Positions 1-10,940 are shown, counted from the stretch's first letter. The stretch: DNA of 64,000 bases from Diplolepis rosae (GCA_030998225.1 JAPYXD010000391.1:1550001-1614000), one strand, 5' to 3'. Translations and numbers: made by a program. Notes: generated by a model not told the origin, from the sequence alone.

Positions 1-137
1 TCACTGAGTATGAGGTGGTGCTCTCCCTCTTTTTTGAAATAGTTTTCTTATTTGAAATTGGAGTTTAAGTAAAAGTGAAAGAAGAATATAAGGCAGAAGC
101 GAGAGAGCGATTTCCTAGTAGGTGGAAAATTACTCAC

Positions 138-248
138 TTCGAAGCCCTCCGATTTCGCCCAAAGATTTCCATCGTGTCCGGCGATAGCCGCTTTGGTTAC
201 ACATCTCGAAGCGAGCAGCTGCTTGTCAATATAATCCTGCCAGCTCAT
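138..248 (-). CDS. chic: Profilin, first coding exon (rest lies left of the window)
   Basis: Profilin binds actin monomers, poly-proline proteins and phosphoinositides and controls actin polymerisation in the cytoplasm. Reading leftwards from an ATG at 248, the exon encodes 37 residues starting [20 protein letters not shown] and ending KSEGFE, followed directly by a GTGAGT donor at 137-132. This is the conserved N-terminal helix and first strand of insect profilin. MSWQDY is the expected start, and the upstream in-frame ATG at 317 only extends into leader sequence. Insect profilin is about 126 residues, so roughly 70% of the protein lies beyond position 1. The intron after a Glu codon is phase 0. 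Identification is confident because the match to hymenopteran profilin is almost residue for residue. Confidence 0.95.
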
Positions 249-790
249 TTTTAAACACAGGGGGTAAAAAAAACTTAACTGTTCTTTATTAACCGCACTA
301 ACGTGACACAGACACAACCCGTCACCGACTGACTCGGCTCACAACTACCGAAGTACCGAATGCCGAATCTACCGAATCATTCGCGCTCTATGCACGGCAT
401 GCGGGGCAAGCAAGATGGTAGAACGGTAAAACGAGTACATACTACTAAAATCTACAGGAGTGCGCGTGCGTTGAAATAGTCGTCGCTCATTGGCTAATTC
501 TAGTGAAACTGTCTAATTAACGTGCTTCTATACCTTTCTCATGAAGAATAGACGTAATGAGACCAAAGTCAAAGTAGTGTATCCGAAAATAATCAAACTT
601 TACTTGTAAGCTAATAGTTACGAAACTTCCCGAGCATGGTACTAGTGGTGTTGCAGTAACAGCAGGGTTGGGTAACGACACGTCGACAACTGGTTTCTAC
701 GGGACACTTTTTGTTAGAGTTCTAAGTAGATTATATTACTTTGAGAACGGTAACGAAAATAAACTGGTTATATAGTGTAAATTTTCATCT
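249..790 (-). promoter_or_regulatory. Upstream region of profilin
   Basis: This stretch holds the 5' leader and presumably the promoter of the minus-strand profilin gene. It contains a degenerate short run of ACCGAA-type units around 340-380. It has no recognisable coding region and no TATA box that I can defend. The P-type MITE beginning at 791 marks its outer limit. Confidence 0.4.
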
Positions 791-953
791 CATGGAGACT
801 AGATATAAGGAGACCAATCTCTTATGGCTATACTTCACAAAACACGAAATGGAGTTCAGGCAAGTACTTAGTTAGGAAACTTCCCGATGGGGGCACGTGT
901 GATCCCTGGGTGCAAAATAGCGGCATCCACAGTTTATAAAAATCTAATGACTA

Positions 954-1868
954 TTGAGATAACCAAGTTGACGTCACAGGCCATGTGGTAGGGATAGACT
1001 GTAGGTAGGGCTGGTTTTGGACGAAAAAAAAATATATGGGAATCGTTGGGAAATTGATGAAACAAAATTTTCCAGCGTAAGAGTCATAAATTTATTGATA
1101 ATTATATTTTTCAAGTGCAAAATTCATTTCCGCCTATTTTGAGTACCTACTTGTCGCTTGTCATTCTTTTAATTTTTTAATATAAAATAAAATGTCATAA
1201 ATTTGTAGGTTATGATGACCGTATGTTTTGAAGGATTTGAAGAATGTGTTGAAAACGAGAACATGCTTATCGATACATTCATGGAGACTAGATATAAGGA
1301 GATCAATCTCTTATGGCCGTACTTCACAAAACACGAAATGAAGTTCAGTCAAGTACTTAGTTACAAAACTTCCCGATGAGGGCACGTGTGTTCCCTGGGT
1401 GCAAAATGGTGGCATCCACGGCTTATTAGCATCGTGTATTAGGCGTCGCCATTTTGCACCCAGGGAACACACATGCCCCCATCGGGAAGTTTTGTAACTA
1501 TGTACTTGGCAGAACTTCATTTTGGGAATAGATATATGGAGATTGGTCTCCTTATATCTAGTCTCCATGGATACATTCTTCAAATCCTTCAAAACAAACG
1601 GTCATCATAACCTACAAATTTATGACATTTTATTTTATATTAAAAAATTAAAAGAATGACAAGCGACAAGTAGGTACTCAAAATAAGCGGAAATGAATTT
1701 TGCACTTGAAAAATATAATTATTAATAAATTTATGACTTACTTTTACTCTGGAAAATTTTGTTTCATCAATTTCCCAACGATTCTCATATATTTCTTTCG
1801 TCCAAGACCAACCTTACCTACAGTCTATCCCTACCACATGGCCTGTGACGTCAACTTGGTTATCTCAA
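954..1868. mobile_element. Long-arm foldback element (copy 1)
   Basis: Arms of about 300 bp begin TTGAGATAACCAAGTTGACG and return as the reverse complement. The arm includes a stretch that looks like a 55-residue open frame (MHLKNIIINKFMTYFY and on), seen in every copy. That frame is a by-product of the repeat, not a gene. Other copies are at 32253-32871 and 50099-50625. The centre of this copy is occupied by a P-type MITE (1280-1569). Confidence 0.75.
1280..1569. mobile_element. P-type MITE, inner copy
   Basis: A 290-bp near-palindrome starting CATGGAGACTAGATATAAGG with its inverted end at 1569. It has a perfect 8-bp target duplication GATACATT at 1272-1279 and 1570-1577. It landed in the loop of the foldback element at 954-1868. 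The exact duplication means the boundaries are reliable. Confidence 0.88.
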
Positions 1869-2143
1869 TATGGGATAAATATATTGACATCATGTATTCG
1901 GCCTCGCCATTTTGCACCCAGGGAACACATATGCCTTCATCGGGAAGTTTTGTGACTGTGTACTTGGCGGAACTTCATTTCGGGAATGGATATATGAAGA
2001 TTGGTCTCCTTATATCTAATCTCCATGTTCCATCTGCAGATTTAGAAAAAAATTTCGACTTAACCTCAAAATGTGTTCTCGAAGCTTGAGCATTTCATTT
2101 GGCCGGTTGCTGCTTGCAACTTTGTATGTGCATTTAATTTGTG

Positions 2144-2467
2144 CATTCTCTACAAAATTTTAAACGTCATCGTTCTCTATAATTAGCCATGACAAAAATT
2201 TTCAAAGACATTGTGGACGCGATATTTTTGGGTTTTACGCATTTCTTGATATTCATTACCCTCGAAAAAAATTAATTTTTACAAAAAACATGTCAAAAAA
2301 TCCTACTTTTTGCCAATAAAATGACCAAAACTTTATGGCATTTCATTTTTTTCAATTTTAATTTCAGATTCTAAGAGGATCCAAGAACCATAAGGAAAGG
2401 GGACTTTGAAAATTTTCGACATCCCAAATCATAGAGAACGATGACGTTAAAAATTTTGTGAAGAATG
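2144..2467. repeat. Small foldback repeat
   Basis: Arms of 37 bp at 2144-2180 and 2431-2467 are inverted copies (CATTCTCTACAAAATTTTAA against its complement), separated by about 250 bp of AT-rich sequence. There is no coding capacity. It lies between the nested MITE block and the THAP gene. It is likely another non-autonomous transposon. Confidence 0.55.
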
Positions 2468-2618
2468 TGTGCCTCCCGTTCTTAAAGGGTTAATATACGA
2501 ATTTATTTGTTGATTTATAATTATAATTTGTTAAATAAAAAAATTTCCAAACTTTTTGAAGTCTTACTTGACTTTTCCAGCCGATTTGTAAATTCATGTT
2601 GGAAATATTATCCAGGGC

Positions 2619-2689
2619 AGGTCGACCTCTAATGTATTGGGTGTCCCCGTAGGATAGTTCATGTGCGGTGGTGTACGCGGCGCTAGTTG
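2619..2689 (+). repeat. Recurring GCGGCGCTAGTTG block, copy 1
   Basis: It begins GGTCGACCTCTAATG and ends GTACGCGGCGCTAGTTG. Positions 2653-2689 match 5152-5188 at 34 of 37 bases in the same orientation. Elements of it recur at 63920-63990. It lies just upstream of the THAP gene ATG at 2798, with GC content well above the surroundings, so it could be a promoter or a terminal direct repeat. Confidence 0.6.
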
Positions 2690-2797
2690 TCGGAAGCGGG
2701 CGGAGTGCGGCAAAGGGAACGGCTTCGTATGAGTTCCGCCATTGTTGTATACATGTATCAACAATTCGTACGCGATCGCGCTTTATAATCATTTAAA

Positions 2798-4945
2798 ATG
2801 AATTCGAAGTACGAAATTCAGTGTGCTGTGAGTGGGTGTACCTCCAAAAGGGGTCGGAAGAACAATGTGTCAATTCATCGGTTTCCGAAGAAAGAAAATG
2901 CCGGACAACGATGGATAGAAGCATGCTCAAATCCCTACTTGTCGAGGTTAGGATACCTCGAAGTACTAGAAAGACAATTTTTTATTTGTCATCGACATTT
3001 TTCCGACGTTAAATTTACCGTCGTGTAGTGATGTGTCGAGTGGAAGTGATGTGAACATTAAACCGGCGAGTGTTTCTTCCCCATCAGACTTCGAAATTTT
3101 TATTCCCGAAGTAGAAAAACCTGCAGAAGGCATACGAGACTTTGAAGAAAGTAGCGTGCAGGTTGCACACGTAAGTAACAATATTTTTAATTTCATACGA
3201 TATTGTATATAATTTCAAACTTTTCGACTCTGATCTGAGTCATCATTAGTGATCTTTATTTCTAAAATTTTAAGTGCAATAAATAAAATATTACATATAT
3301 GAGCCCTATTTCGAAGTAAACTTTGAAAATGTGAAAAAATGTAAAAATCGTAAGAAAATTTACATAAAATAGTACAAGAAACTTCGATGAAGTGTCTAAA
3401 ACTTCCTTAGGAATGACAATAAAATTCTAGCACGTAATTTTGAGATACCAAACTAAAAAAGTAGTATATACACTACCGGTCAAAATTATTTATTCACCTG
3501 CTGTGTTAGCTATTCTTAAAGTGTCTTAATTTTTATAATTATTTAAATTGTGCATCTATTGAGCCCAAGTTGAAGGCAAAATGATAATTTTATAAGAATA
3601 TATTGCAAAAAATGTCAAATTTCGATCTTTTTGAATAAATATTAATAACACTGAAATTAATTAAGACCTTTAAACGTTTCTGGTCTCATTTTGAAGGTTA
3701 CTCTTCCTAGTATTTTGTTAACTTATCAAGATATTTTTAGAATTTTTCTTTTGGATTCTACCCTGGGGTCAAACATGGTACAAACATGTCGAAAATTTTC
3801 AAATGAAGACAGTAATCTATAAATTTTATTAAAATATGATACACATTGGTTTTTAAAAATTTCTTGTAAGTAGCTACATATTTTTAAAATTTTATGACCT
3901 TTTTGTATCATTTTTGACGCTGGGTAGAATCCAGGGAAAAAAATCTGAAAATATCTTGATTAGTTAGCAAAATACTATGAAAACCTACCATTTAAATGAG
4001 ACAAAAAACTTTTAAAAATCTTAATTAATTTCAGAGTTGTTAATATTTTTCAGAATGATTGAAATTTCAAGTTTTTTGAAATATTTTTTTATAAAATTAA
4101 CATTTTGTTATTTTTTCTGATTTTTCTAAATCATTTCAGTCGATTATGTCGATCATTAGAAGAGTGTATCACTGTACGTGACAATGGAACTCTACTATAT
4201 CGACCTTATCAACCTCTGATTTAGAATTAATCCAACGTTATTTAAAACTAGATGGTATTTTCCAATATAAATTGAAGAAATTTTTCTGTGAAAAAAAAAA
4301 TTTCTTCAATTTTGTTATTTAGTTTATTTTATTATTTTTTATTTTGTTTTATTTGTTATTTGCAAAATTTTATTAACTTTTATTTTATGATAGGGAAAAA
4401 AATTTCAACTTGTTATTATAAAAATTAAGACACTTTAGGAATAGCTGAAACAACAAATGAACAAATAATTTCGACCGGCAGTGTACTTCTATCTAAATGT
4501 TACTGAAGATATAGATGCAAGTACATATATAGTATAAAATTACAAAGGATTATTTATGAAAAAATAGCTGAGAATTGCCAATACAAATTCCACAATGTCA
4601 GAAATTCCCACCACAATTTCGCGAAACATGTGACTGGAGTTTTATTTTATAAAATTTATTTTTATTTATTTTATAAAATACCTACGAAATAAATTTCAAA
4701 TATTCATATAAATTAAATGCTTTTAATCTATATTCCAGAAAAAAGAATCAGAAGATATCCCAGAAGCAGGAAGCAGCAAGGATGTATTTGGAGAAGACTT
4801 TCACACAACACCGAAGAGAGCTATCTCGACCCCACAAAGTGTTCGATTATCTTGTAGTACAAAAATCAACGCAAAATGTGCTAAGCAACTATATTTTCTG
4901 AAAATAAAAATACAAATTACAGATATTTTTGATTTTTATTTATGA
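2798..4945 (+). pseudogene. THAP zinc-finger gene, two exons, frameshifted
   Basis: Exon 1 starts at the ATG at 2798 and encodes a THAP-type C2CH zinc finger, a DNA-binding module of P-element transposases and host regulators. It shows C-x4-C (CAVSGC), HRFPKKE, the WIEAC stretch and CHRHF as the C-x2-H pair. The frame stops at 3028, but the +1 frame continues as an acidic Ser-rich stretch (LNLPSCSDVSSGSDVNIKPA) to a GTAAGT donor after 3170. Exon 2 (4739-4945) follows a TATTCCAG acceptor in matching phase 0 and ends at TGA. One frameshift near 3005-3020 therefore separates the finger from the rest. It also seems to remove the AVPT-like end of the THAP domain. It may be a dead gene or an assembly error. 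The intron carries a Tc1-type element. Confidence 0.65.
3471..4483. mobile_element. Non-autonomous Tc1-type element in the THAP intron
   Basis: Ends are inverted (CACTACCGGTCAAAATTATT on the left, CACTGCCGGTCGAAATTATT on the right read inward) and are flanked by TA on both sides (3469-3470 and 4484-4485). TA duplication and CACTGCCGGTC-like ends are typical of Tc1/mariner. No transposase can be read inside the roughly 1 kb. Sub-terminal inverted stretches around 3640 and 4020 suggest internal symmetry. Confidence 0.75.
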
Positions 4946-5683
4946 CAAGAAAACCATGATTTAAGGCAAAATTGTGTAAATGTAATTAAAGAGTGAGTTG
5001 ATATCAACATAACTTCTCACTCTTGAATTAAATTTTCACAATTTTGCGCTAAATCTTCAATTTCCTTTTAATTTTATTTGAATATATTCTTTGTAAAACA
5101 TTTAAAGAACCTACGTATGCATGTATATGCACTAACACGTGCACACATAATGGTAGTTCATGTGCAGTGCTGTACGCGGCGCTAGTTGCTAACGGTCCAC
5201 CACCTTTCCATTAGGTTTGCACGGCCTGATATTATCCATTAATGATTTTTCAGGGAAAAGAGATAGATTATGATTTACTATCGCCTTTTTTTAAACACGT
5301 TATCGTCAAAGATAATATAAATCTAGGTGCTCTACCGTTAAATTGCAGCACCCTCTGCCAGGGTTGGGCAGGTATCATACATCAGTACATGACATACATT
5401 TTTTATGTATCATATTAGGCAGTGACAAAAATTTCAAACTCACCTAAGTAATACGTAAATTACATCCGGAGTTTCATACATGATATGTGAGGGTCGAATC
5501 CCACGACGGAGATTAGTAGAATAGTCATTAACCAAATGTGTGATTGCTTTAGAGTTGAGAAATTCATCAAACTCTTGAGCAATCACGTCAATGGTCTATT
5601 CATTTGGGATACCAATACATAAAAAGTATCTTAGGATAATCGCGAAAACCTGATTGGTTACGTAGTTATACTAAAGTGGTGAT
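4946..5683. other. Intergenic sequence with one hairpin
   Basis: No gene is seen. A hairpin at about 4972-5047 pairs an AAAATTGTGTAAA arm with its complement around AGAGTGAGTTGATATC. A second GCGGCGCTAGTTG block is at 5152-5205. The rest is unremarkable. Confidence 0.4.
5152..5205 (+). repeat. Recurring GCGGCGCTAGTTG block, copy 2
   Basis: It matches 2653-2689 at 34 of 37 bases in the same orientation, and continues GCTAACGGTCCACCACC as in the copy at 63971-63999. Copies 1 and 2 bracket the THAP gene as direct repeats. Confidence 0.6.
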
Positions 5684-5704
5684 GAAACTCATATTGGTAT
5701 ACAG

Positions 5705-7189
5705 CAGCCGTATGCATTAGAATAGAAAATGGCGCCCCGTTAATGTCCTAAGTTGAATTCCTAAGTTAGTTTGCCGAATCGTCACACGCGACGCTAACTG
5801 TACCATCACTCCCAGAAAACTCACAGTATTATACGGAGAATTTACTATAAAGATTTAAAAAAATATATTATACAATGCCATAAACAAATAAAAGAGATCA
5901 GACTTTAAATATTAAAATTACTTGAATATTTTTTATTAAATTTTCCCCTTTTTATTCATATTAATCTCGTACAAAAACTACTTTGAACCATTCAGCTAAT
6001 ATTAATATTTAAATATTAATAGCTCTTTCATTCCTTATGGCATTGAATAATAAATTTAAAATTTTTTTTTTATATTTAATTGTCTACATATCACTGCATT
6101 TATATTATTTTTTTGACGCAAAATTAACTTGAAAAATGAAAAATTCTGAGCAAGAAATGAAGTGGATCAAAGTTGTAATTAGTTGGAAATTATTATAAAT
6201 AATTAAAGAATATAGAATATAAAATAAGGTGACTATTTAGTTATATTTTTAAATAGTTAACCAACATTAATAAAAACAGTATAATAAGAACAATAGCAAG
6301 AATAATTATTATGTTGGTTTAAGCGAAAATTAAAATTACAAATATATCGATTTAGAAAATATAGGTATTTATTATATAAATAAATATGAAATTTATTCAA
6401 CTCCGTATTTACTCAGATAACAATCGTGCGCGGCGCGACGCCCGCACGCCATGCGGATCACGTGTGTGAACGAGAATGCAGCAATCTTGCACGCACTCGT
6501 CTAAAGGCGTGAGGGGCATATCAGTGCGACGCATATGCGTCGCAGTACGCAATCACTCATGTAGGCACGCAAGCTGATCAAATGAGACGCACAGAAAGTT
6601 GAGATATATTAAATTTAATAATTGTTGATCACGTAACTTATTTAGCAGTATTTTCACGGAGCGAAATTTCGAATTTCATACAAAAAATTCTTAAATAAAA
6701 AAATGATCAATCTTTTGCAAAATTCGATTTAAGTGATTAATTTTACTTATTCACTAATAAAATTTTGTGAATTGAAAAATTTTTGATGACATAAATTTTG
6801 AGATATTTATAAAACGGTAAGAGATACAAAAAAACGAATACAATTCTGAGGTTGTTTTCCGGGTATAATTCTGACAGTTGAATTTATCAACCTATTTACA
6901 ACTAGGTTTTAGCGAGTTAATAGCTCTTCAAATCGAAAATATAATTTAAATTATTTAAATTTGCACATCACTTAATTTTTTCACGTTTTAATACATTTAT
7001 CTTCTTCTCTTATCTAAAAATTAATTAAAAACAGTCACCTGTCCCATAAAGAATAACAGAAAGACCGGGAGTGATGGTACAGTTAGCGCCGCCCGTGAGT
7101 ATTCGGTCAATTAACTTAAGAATGGAACTCCTGACATTAACGGGATCAAGTTAGAATCGTGATATATGAGCTGATGCATACCCCTGACT
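5705..7189. mobile_element. 1.5-kb inverted-repeat element between 21-bp direct repeats
   Basis: Terminal regions of about 110 bp are inverted relative to each other: CGCTAACTGTACCATCACTC at about 5795 returns as GAGTGATGGTACAGTTAGCG at about 7070. The outer ends read CAGCCGTATGCATTAG and, inverted, CAGGGGTATGCATCAG. A 21-bp direct repeat (GAAACTCATATTGGTATACA plus G) flanks it at 5684-5704 and 7190-7210. The interior is AT-rich without a readable protein, apart from a GC-rich island at about 6424-6600. No known superfamily gives a duplication this long, so class is open. Confidence 0.6.
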
Positions 7190-7280
7190 GAAACTCATAT
7201 TGGTATACAGAGAGGCTACGAGTCACGAGTGGGTTGCACAAACTGGATGTATATACTCTTTTGACGGGACTACGGTTTAA

Positions 7281-7407
7281 GGTGGAATCCGAACCACCAA
7301 AATTTCGGTAAAAATACTTTAAAAATTTCCATGGTTACAGACTCAAGGATCGAACCCTAAACCTCTTACATAGAAGCCCGAAGTGCTACCACCTAAGCCA
7401 CCGAGGC
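7281..7407 (-). mobile_element. tRNA-derived SINE-like sequence
   Basis: Read on the minus strand from 7407, it starts GCCTCGGTGGCTTAGGTGG, an A-box-like head, and has an exact B box GGTTCGATCC at 7356-7347. A second T-arm-like hairpin (GGTGG, loop TTCGGAT, TCCACC) follows at 7299-7281. Acceptor-stem pairing is absent, so this is not a functional tRNA. A tRNA-derived SINE head is the simplest reading. Confidence 0.5.
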
Positions 7408-7715
7408 TCTTCGTAACATTGCAATTTGAATAAAAGTTCTCAGCTGCAGTGCCGCCCTCAGAAAGTTGCCTTTTCAACCTTTCACTTTAAGCAAAAATCC
7501 CCACTCAAAAATTGTTAGCAGCGTACTGTAGCGTAGATTTGCTAGGCCACTTAAGTTCATATGATTTTGGTGGAATATATTTGAAAATTGAAACGTTTCA
7601 AGACTTTTATTTTCAATTCTTCATAGAATTGCAAATTTGTTAACTATTCGTTCCATAGGTACATAAATCATGAATATTTCACTCCCAGACACAATTTATA
7701 ACTTTTTGCACCAGC

Positions 7716-9649
7716 TTATCTCAATCCAGTTTCAATGAGCATTGGTTCCAGTAATTTAATACGTAAACTATCAGGTATCTGTGTTTGATACACCCAGCTT
7801 GTAAAATATAACATTTTTGCAATATCTCTATGTTGGTGAGCAATATTTTCAAGAATTATTCGTTTTACGCTAGCTTCTTCTTTGTAGGCTGCGTAAATAC
7901 TTTTCATTGTGTAAGCTGTAAAATAAATGTTATGTAGTTGGTGGCTATTTTGCAATCCAGATTAAGGCCATGTCCTAGGTAGACCACGTGACCAAGTCAG
8001 TCCTCAGATCGATATTTTTTTTGTCCACATTTAAAATTATATGTTAAAAGAAAGCGCAAAAAATTTAGTCATAAAGTAGAATTGAAAGTATGCGTGAAAG
8101 CGTACATTTACTGGAACAAAAAAAGTTTGTTATAAAATAATCAATCAAGCAATCTGCATTACCGTGACAGATCTTGCTAGATCGTGCGCATACAGAGTTC
8201 TATGAGGACGGTCGATGTTCGCAAAAGTATGTTCATTTATTGAAATTTTTTTTTACTTTTATAAATATTCAGGACCAGATAAACCTTCTTTATTGTCTTT
8301 TATTCAATTTCCTAAAGTTTCAAATCGATATCATTATACATAATTCCATTTCGTGTGGAAATTAGGGTTGTAAAGTTTCATGAAACTTTTGAAACGTTTC
8401 AAAGTTTCCAAAGTTTCAAGCATAATGGCGGGAAAATTCAAACTAATTAAATTTTCAATATTCAAACTAATTGAATTTTCAATATTCATAAATAAATTGC
8501 ATAAATAATCAAATAAATAACTAATTTATATAGAAAATTAGAATAAATAGTTTTAACTAATTAGAAAGATTAAATCACGTGAGTCAAATGTAAATTATTT
8601 AGCAATTTTTAAAAAAAATTTATTGTCTTAGAATTAATTTGTGCTTCTGGCGACCCATTTTCCAAGAACTTTTTATTATACTTTAAGCGCAAAATATTAA
8701 GTCGACAAGTACCGGTAAACCATCTTGCACCACATCAAAAAACATCAAAACAAAAGAATGCGATTCAAATAATACAACCTCAATCTGGCATGAGTGCGCA
8801 TGCGCATTCATGCTTGTAAAACTTTGTGAATGTTTCATGAGACTTTGGTCCATGAAACGTTTGATCGTTTCACCAAACTTTCAATGTTACAATGAAACGT
8901 TTCATGGACTTACATCCCTAGTGGAAATGCGACAGGCGGCAAAAGTTATCCATATTTAATTTCCTTGGAAAATTTATTTTTCGAAATTTTCACTCAAACG
9001 AAGAAGATAAACGTAGTTTATTATTCTCTCTGCCATTTCCTAAATTTTTAGAATGCTATTTTCATTACAAAAAAAGTTATATGGGCGAAAAATAATTGAT
9101 TACTTGGTCATGTGTCCTACCTAGGACATGGCCTTAAAGCTATAAATCTTTCTCAAGTAATACTTTTTTTAACGTACTGTATTTTTTAATAGGCCATGTT
9201 AGAAATAAGATGCCCTTGTTCGGATACAGGGTTTCTAATTTTTCCATTTTATCGGCTATAATTCGAAGATTATAAACAACATCATCCTGAAAACAGTCAT
9301 TAGTTTATTATTACCTTTTTTTCTCTACAGGGAGTGAAATGAAATTTGCATACAATAATCATTCAAATGGATGCATTAAAATAAAAAAAATTCGAACACC
9401 CACTATTGCCTCGCAAACTTTTTCTAGCAATGAGCATAAACCAGTTAATTCTTCTGGATAAGATGCGTCAACTTTGAGGTCGATTATTGATTGTACAACA
9501 GGGACTCCTTTTAAATGGGCAGTATTCCATCGCTGAATATTTGAATGCACTTCAATTACTAAATCGCGCACGTTAAGTGGAATTCCTGTTAAAGATTTTC
9601 CTTTCGATGAAGGAGAGTTTAAAGCTTTGGAGAAATTTATCAATAATTT
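7716..9649 (-). CDS. CINP: CINP, CDK2-interacting protein homologue (5' end unresolved)
   Basis: CINP binds CDK2 and the replication and checkpoint machinery in the nucleus. Three minus-strand exons join in frame. The first runs to 9404 (ends VCEAI, donor GTGGGT). The second is 9286-9178 (DDVVYNLRIIADKMEKLETL and on to LFLTWPIKKY, donor GTACGT). The third is 7915-7716 (YTMKSIYAAYKEEA and on to LLEPMLIETGLR, stop TAA). The coiled-coil core, the LFLTWP-like motif and the C-terminal LEPMLIETG(L/H)R signature match the CINP family, and the roughly 185 visible residues are close to the usual ~212. No ATG opens the first visible frame: TTG at 9643 is unlikely, and a short upstream exon or an acceptor near 9627 is needed. 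The second intron is mostly transposon. Confidence 0.8.
7966..9133. mobile_element. Inverted-repeat element filling the CINP intron
   Basis: It begins GGCCATGTCCTAGGTAG and ends with the exact complement, with TTAA on both sides (7962-7965 and 9134-9137). TTAA or 3-bp TAA/TTA duplication points to piggyBac-like or PIF/Harbinger-like transposition. No transposase is visible. It contains a later hAT-type insertion (8363-8920). It occupies about 1,168 of the 1,262 intron bases. Confidence 0.75.
8363..8920. mobile_element. hAT-type MITE
   Basis: Inverted ends TAGGGTTGTAAAGTTTCATG and the related CATGGACTTACATCCCTA enclose 558 bp. A perfect 8-bp duplication GTGGAAAT lies at 8355-8362 and 8921-8928. 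TAGGG-type ends with 8-bp duplications are typical of hAT. No coding sequence is present. Confidence 0.88.
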
Positions 9650-10535
9650 AATATAATAATTTCATTAATTATGATGATTATATATATATATATATGTATA
9701 AGTATGAAATAGCCACAAAAGATAAAAAGAAAGCAACTTTTAAAACGGTTAGGTACGATATATTTGATACAAAATCTGTGATTTTGAGGTTAGTTCTGAA
9801 AATAAAGTTAAACTTGAACCTAAATTGTTAACATTAAGAGTAAAACACTTATCATAAAAAAAACCAAAAGATAAATTTGTTGTCTGAAGTTTATTTTGCA
9901 AATTTACTCATTAAGTGACTATATTAAATATATTTATTAACTGATATTGTAAAATGATTATAACATAACTTCTTACTTCTGACTGGTGAAAAGTTTCCTA
10001 AATTCGTGTCCATTGTATTAATTAAAAATTAGTGGATCTGCTGAACTGAATCAAATACAACCCATTATTATATTATTTTATTTTTGCTGTATGGTTTCTA
10101 GTTTTGCGGTTATTAGCGGTCCTAGCTCCACATGCGTTTATTTCATAGACCATAGACCGTTTTATTCGAGAAAAACGCTAGAACTAGAGTTCTTAAATTC
10201 TCGAGAATTTAAGTTCAAGTAATATAACCGAGAATATTGCAGAATTTAAAGAATACAAGAGAATATAAATAAAATTTTGAAAATGCACATACAAAGTTTA
10301 AGAGATAATTTCATATTGCAGTATTAATTCATCTTCATTGTTCAATTAACACGTTTAACAAGCCAAAATAACAAACTTCTCATAAATTCTAAAAGAATTT
10401 ATCCGTCGGTTATATTCTTGGTATATTTCTCATTTTCGTTACTGTTCTCAAAAGTCTCAAAGTAATATAACCGAGTCAGAACGGTCAGAACTCTAGCTAG
10501 AACGTGTTATGGTGTGTCAGACTGTCAGGCCGTGT
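9650..10535. other. AT-rich intergenic sequence
   Basis: Between CINP and the palindrome at 10536 I see a (TA)n run at about 9681-9698 and no gene. The missing CINP 5' exon may lie here. Confidence 0.4.
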
Positions 10536-10686
10536 CAAGGTGAAATCCGATGACAGCAGAAAACGCAAAGCAGAAAACGAACAGCCAATTACAGAACAGC
10601 TCTAAGAAGAAAGAAATCTGAAGATCTTCTGTAGTTGGCTGTCCGTTTTCTGCTTTGCGTTTTCTCCTGTCATCAGATTTAACCTT
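10536..10686. repeat. 150-bp palindromic MITE, copy 1
   Basis: Two arms carrying GCAGAAAACGCAAAGCAGAA and its complement fold around a centre GAAAGAAATCTGAAGATC. A second copy is at 38667-38818. The high similarity of the copies suggests recent spread. It is too small to encode anything. Confidence 0.7.
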
Positions 10687-10940
10687 CAGGCGTTCTTTGC
10701 AGGCGTCATGTGCATTGTGCACGTTTCCCCCATCAAGGGGATAGAAGACAAAGATATGGGAAGTCTCTTTCGCACTCGCACCCCTCGCACCTAATGATGG
10801 ATCTAGTCACATGTCACATGGCATCACATGGCATATCAAATGTAAACCATGTAAACTACTTCAAAAAAGTGGAATCTCGTTTTGATTTTTGTTAGAAATA
10901 TGCAAGTTTAGTGTGCATAATTGCACACAAATTTATAATT

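Larger units (their letters stand above)
791..2027. mobile_element. P-type MITE, outer copy, interrupted by a foldback element
   Basis: The ends are inverted repeats starting CATGGAGACTAGATATAAGG and finishing in the complement (last bases at 2027). It is flanked by an imperfect 8-bp duplication, TTTCATCT at 783-790 against TTCCATCT at 2028-2035. An uninterrupted copy is 290 bp (31714-32003). Here it is split by a foldback element (954-1868) that is itself split by a second copy of the same MITE (1280-1569). The 8-bp duplication and end sequence resemble P elements; hAT is the alternative. Confidence 0.8.

Noticed and set aside
1700..2089. 129-residue plus-strand open frame, with relatives at 32083-32421, 32703-32888 and 50085-50267
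   Set aside because: All share the MHLKNIIINKFMTYFY start and lie in arms of the same foldback element. The frame follows the repeat, varies at its ends and has no family resemblance.
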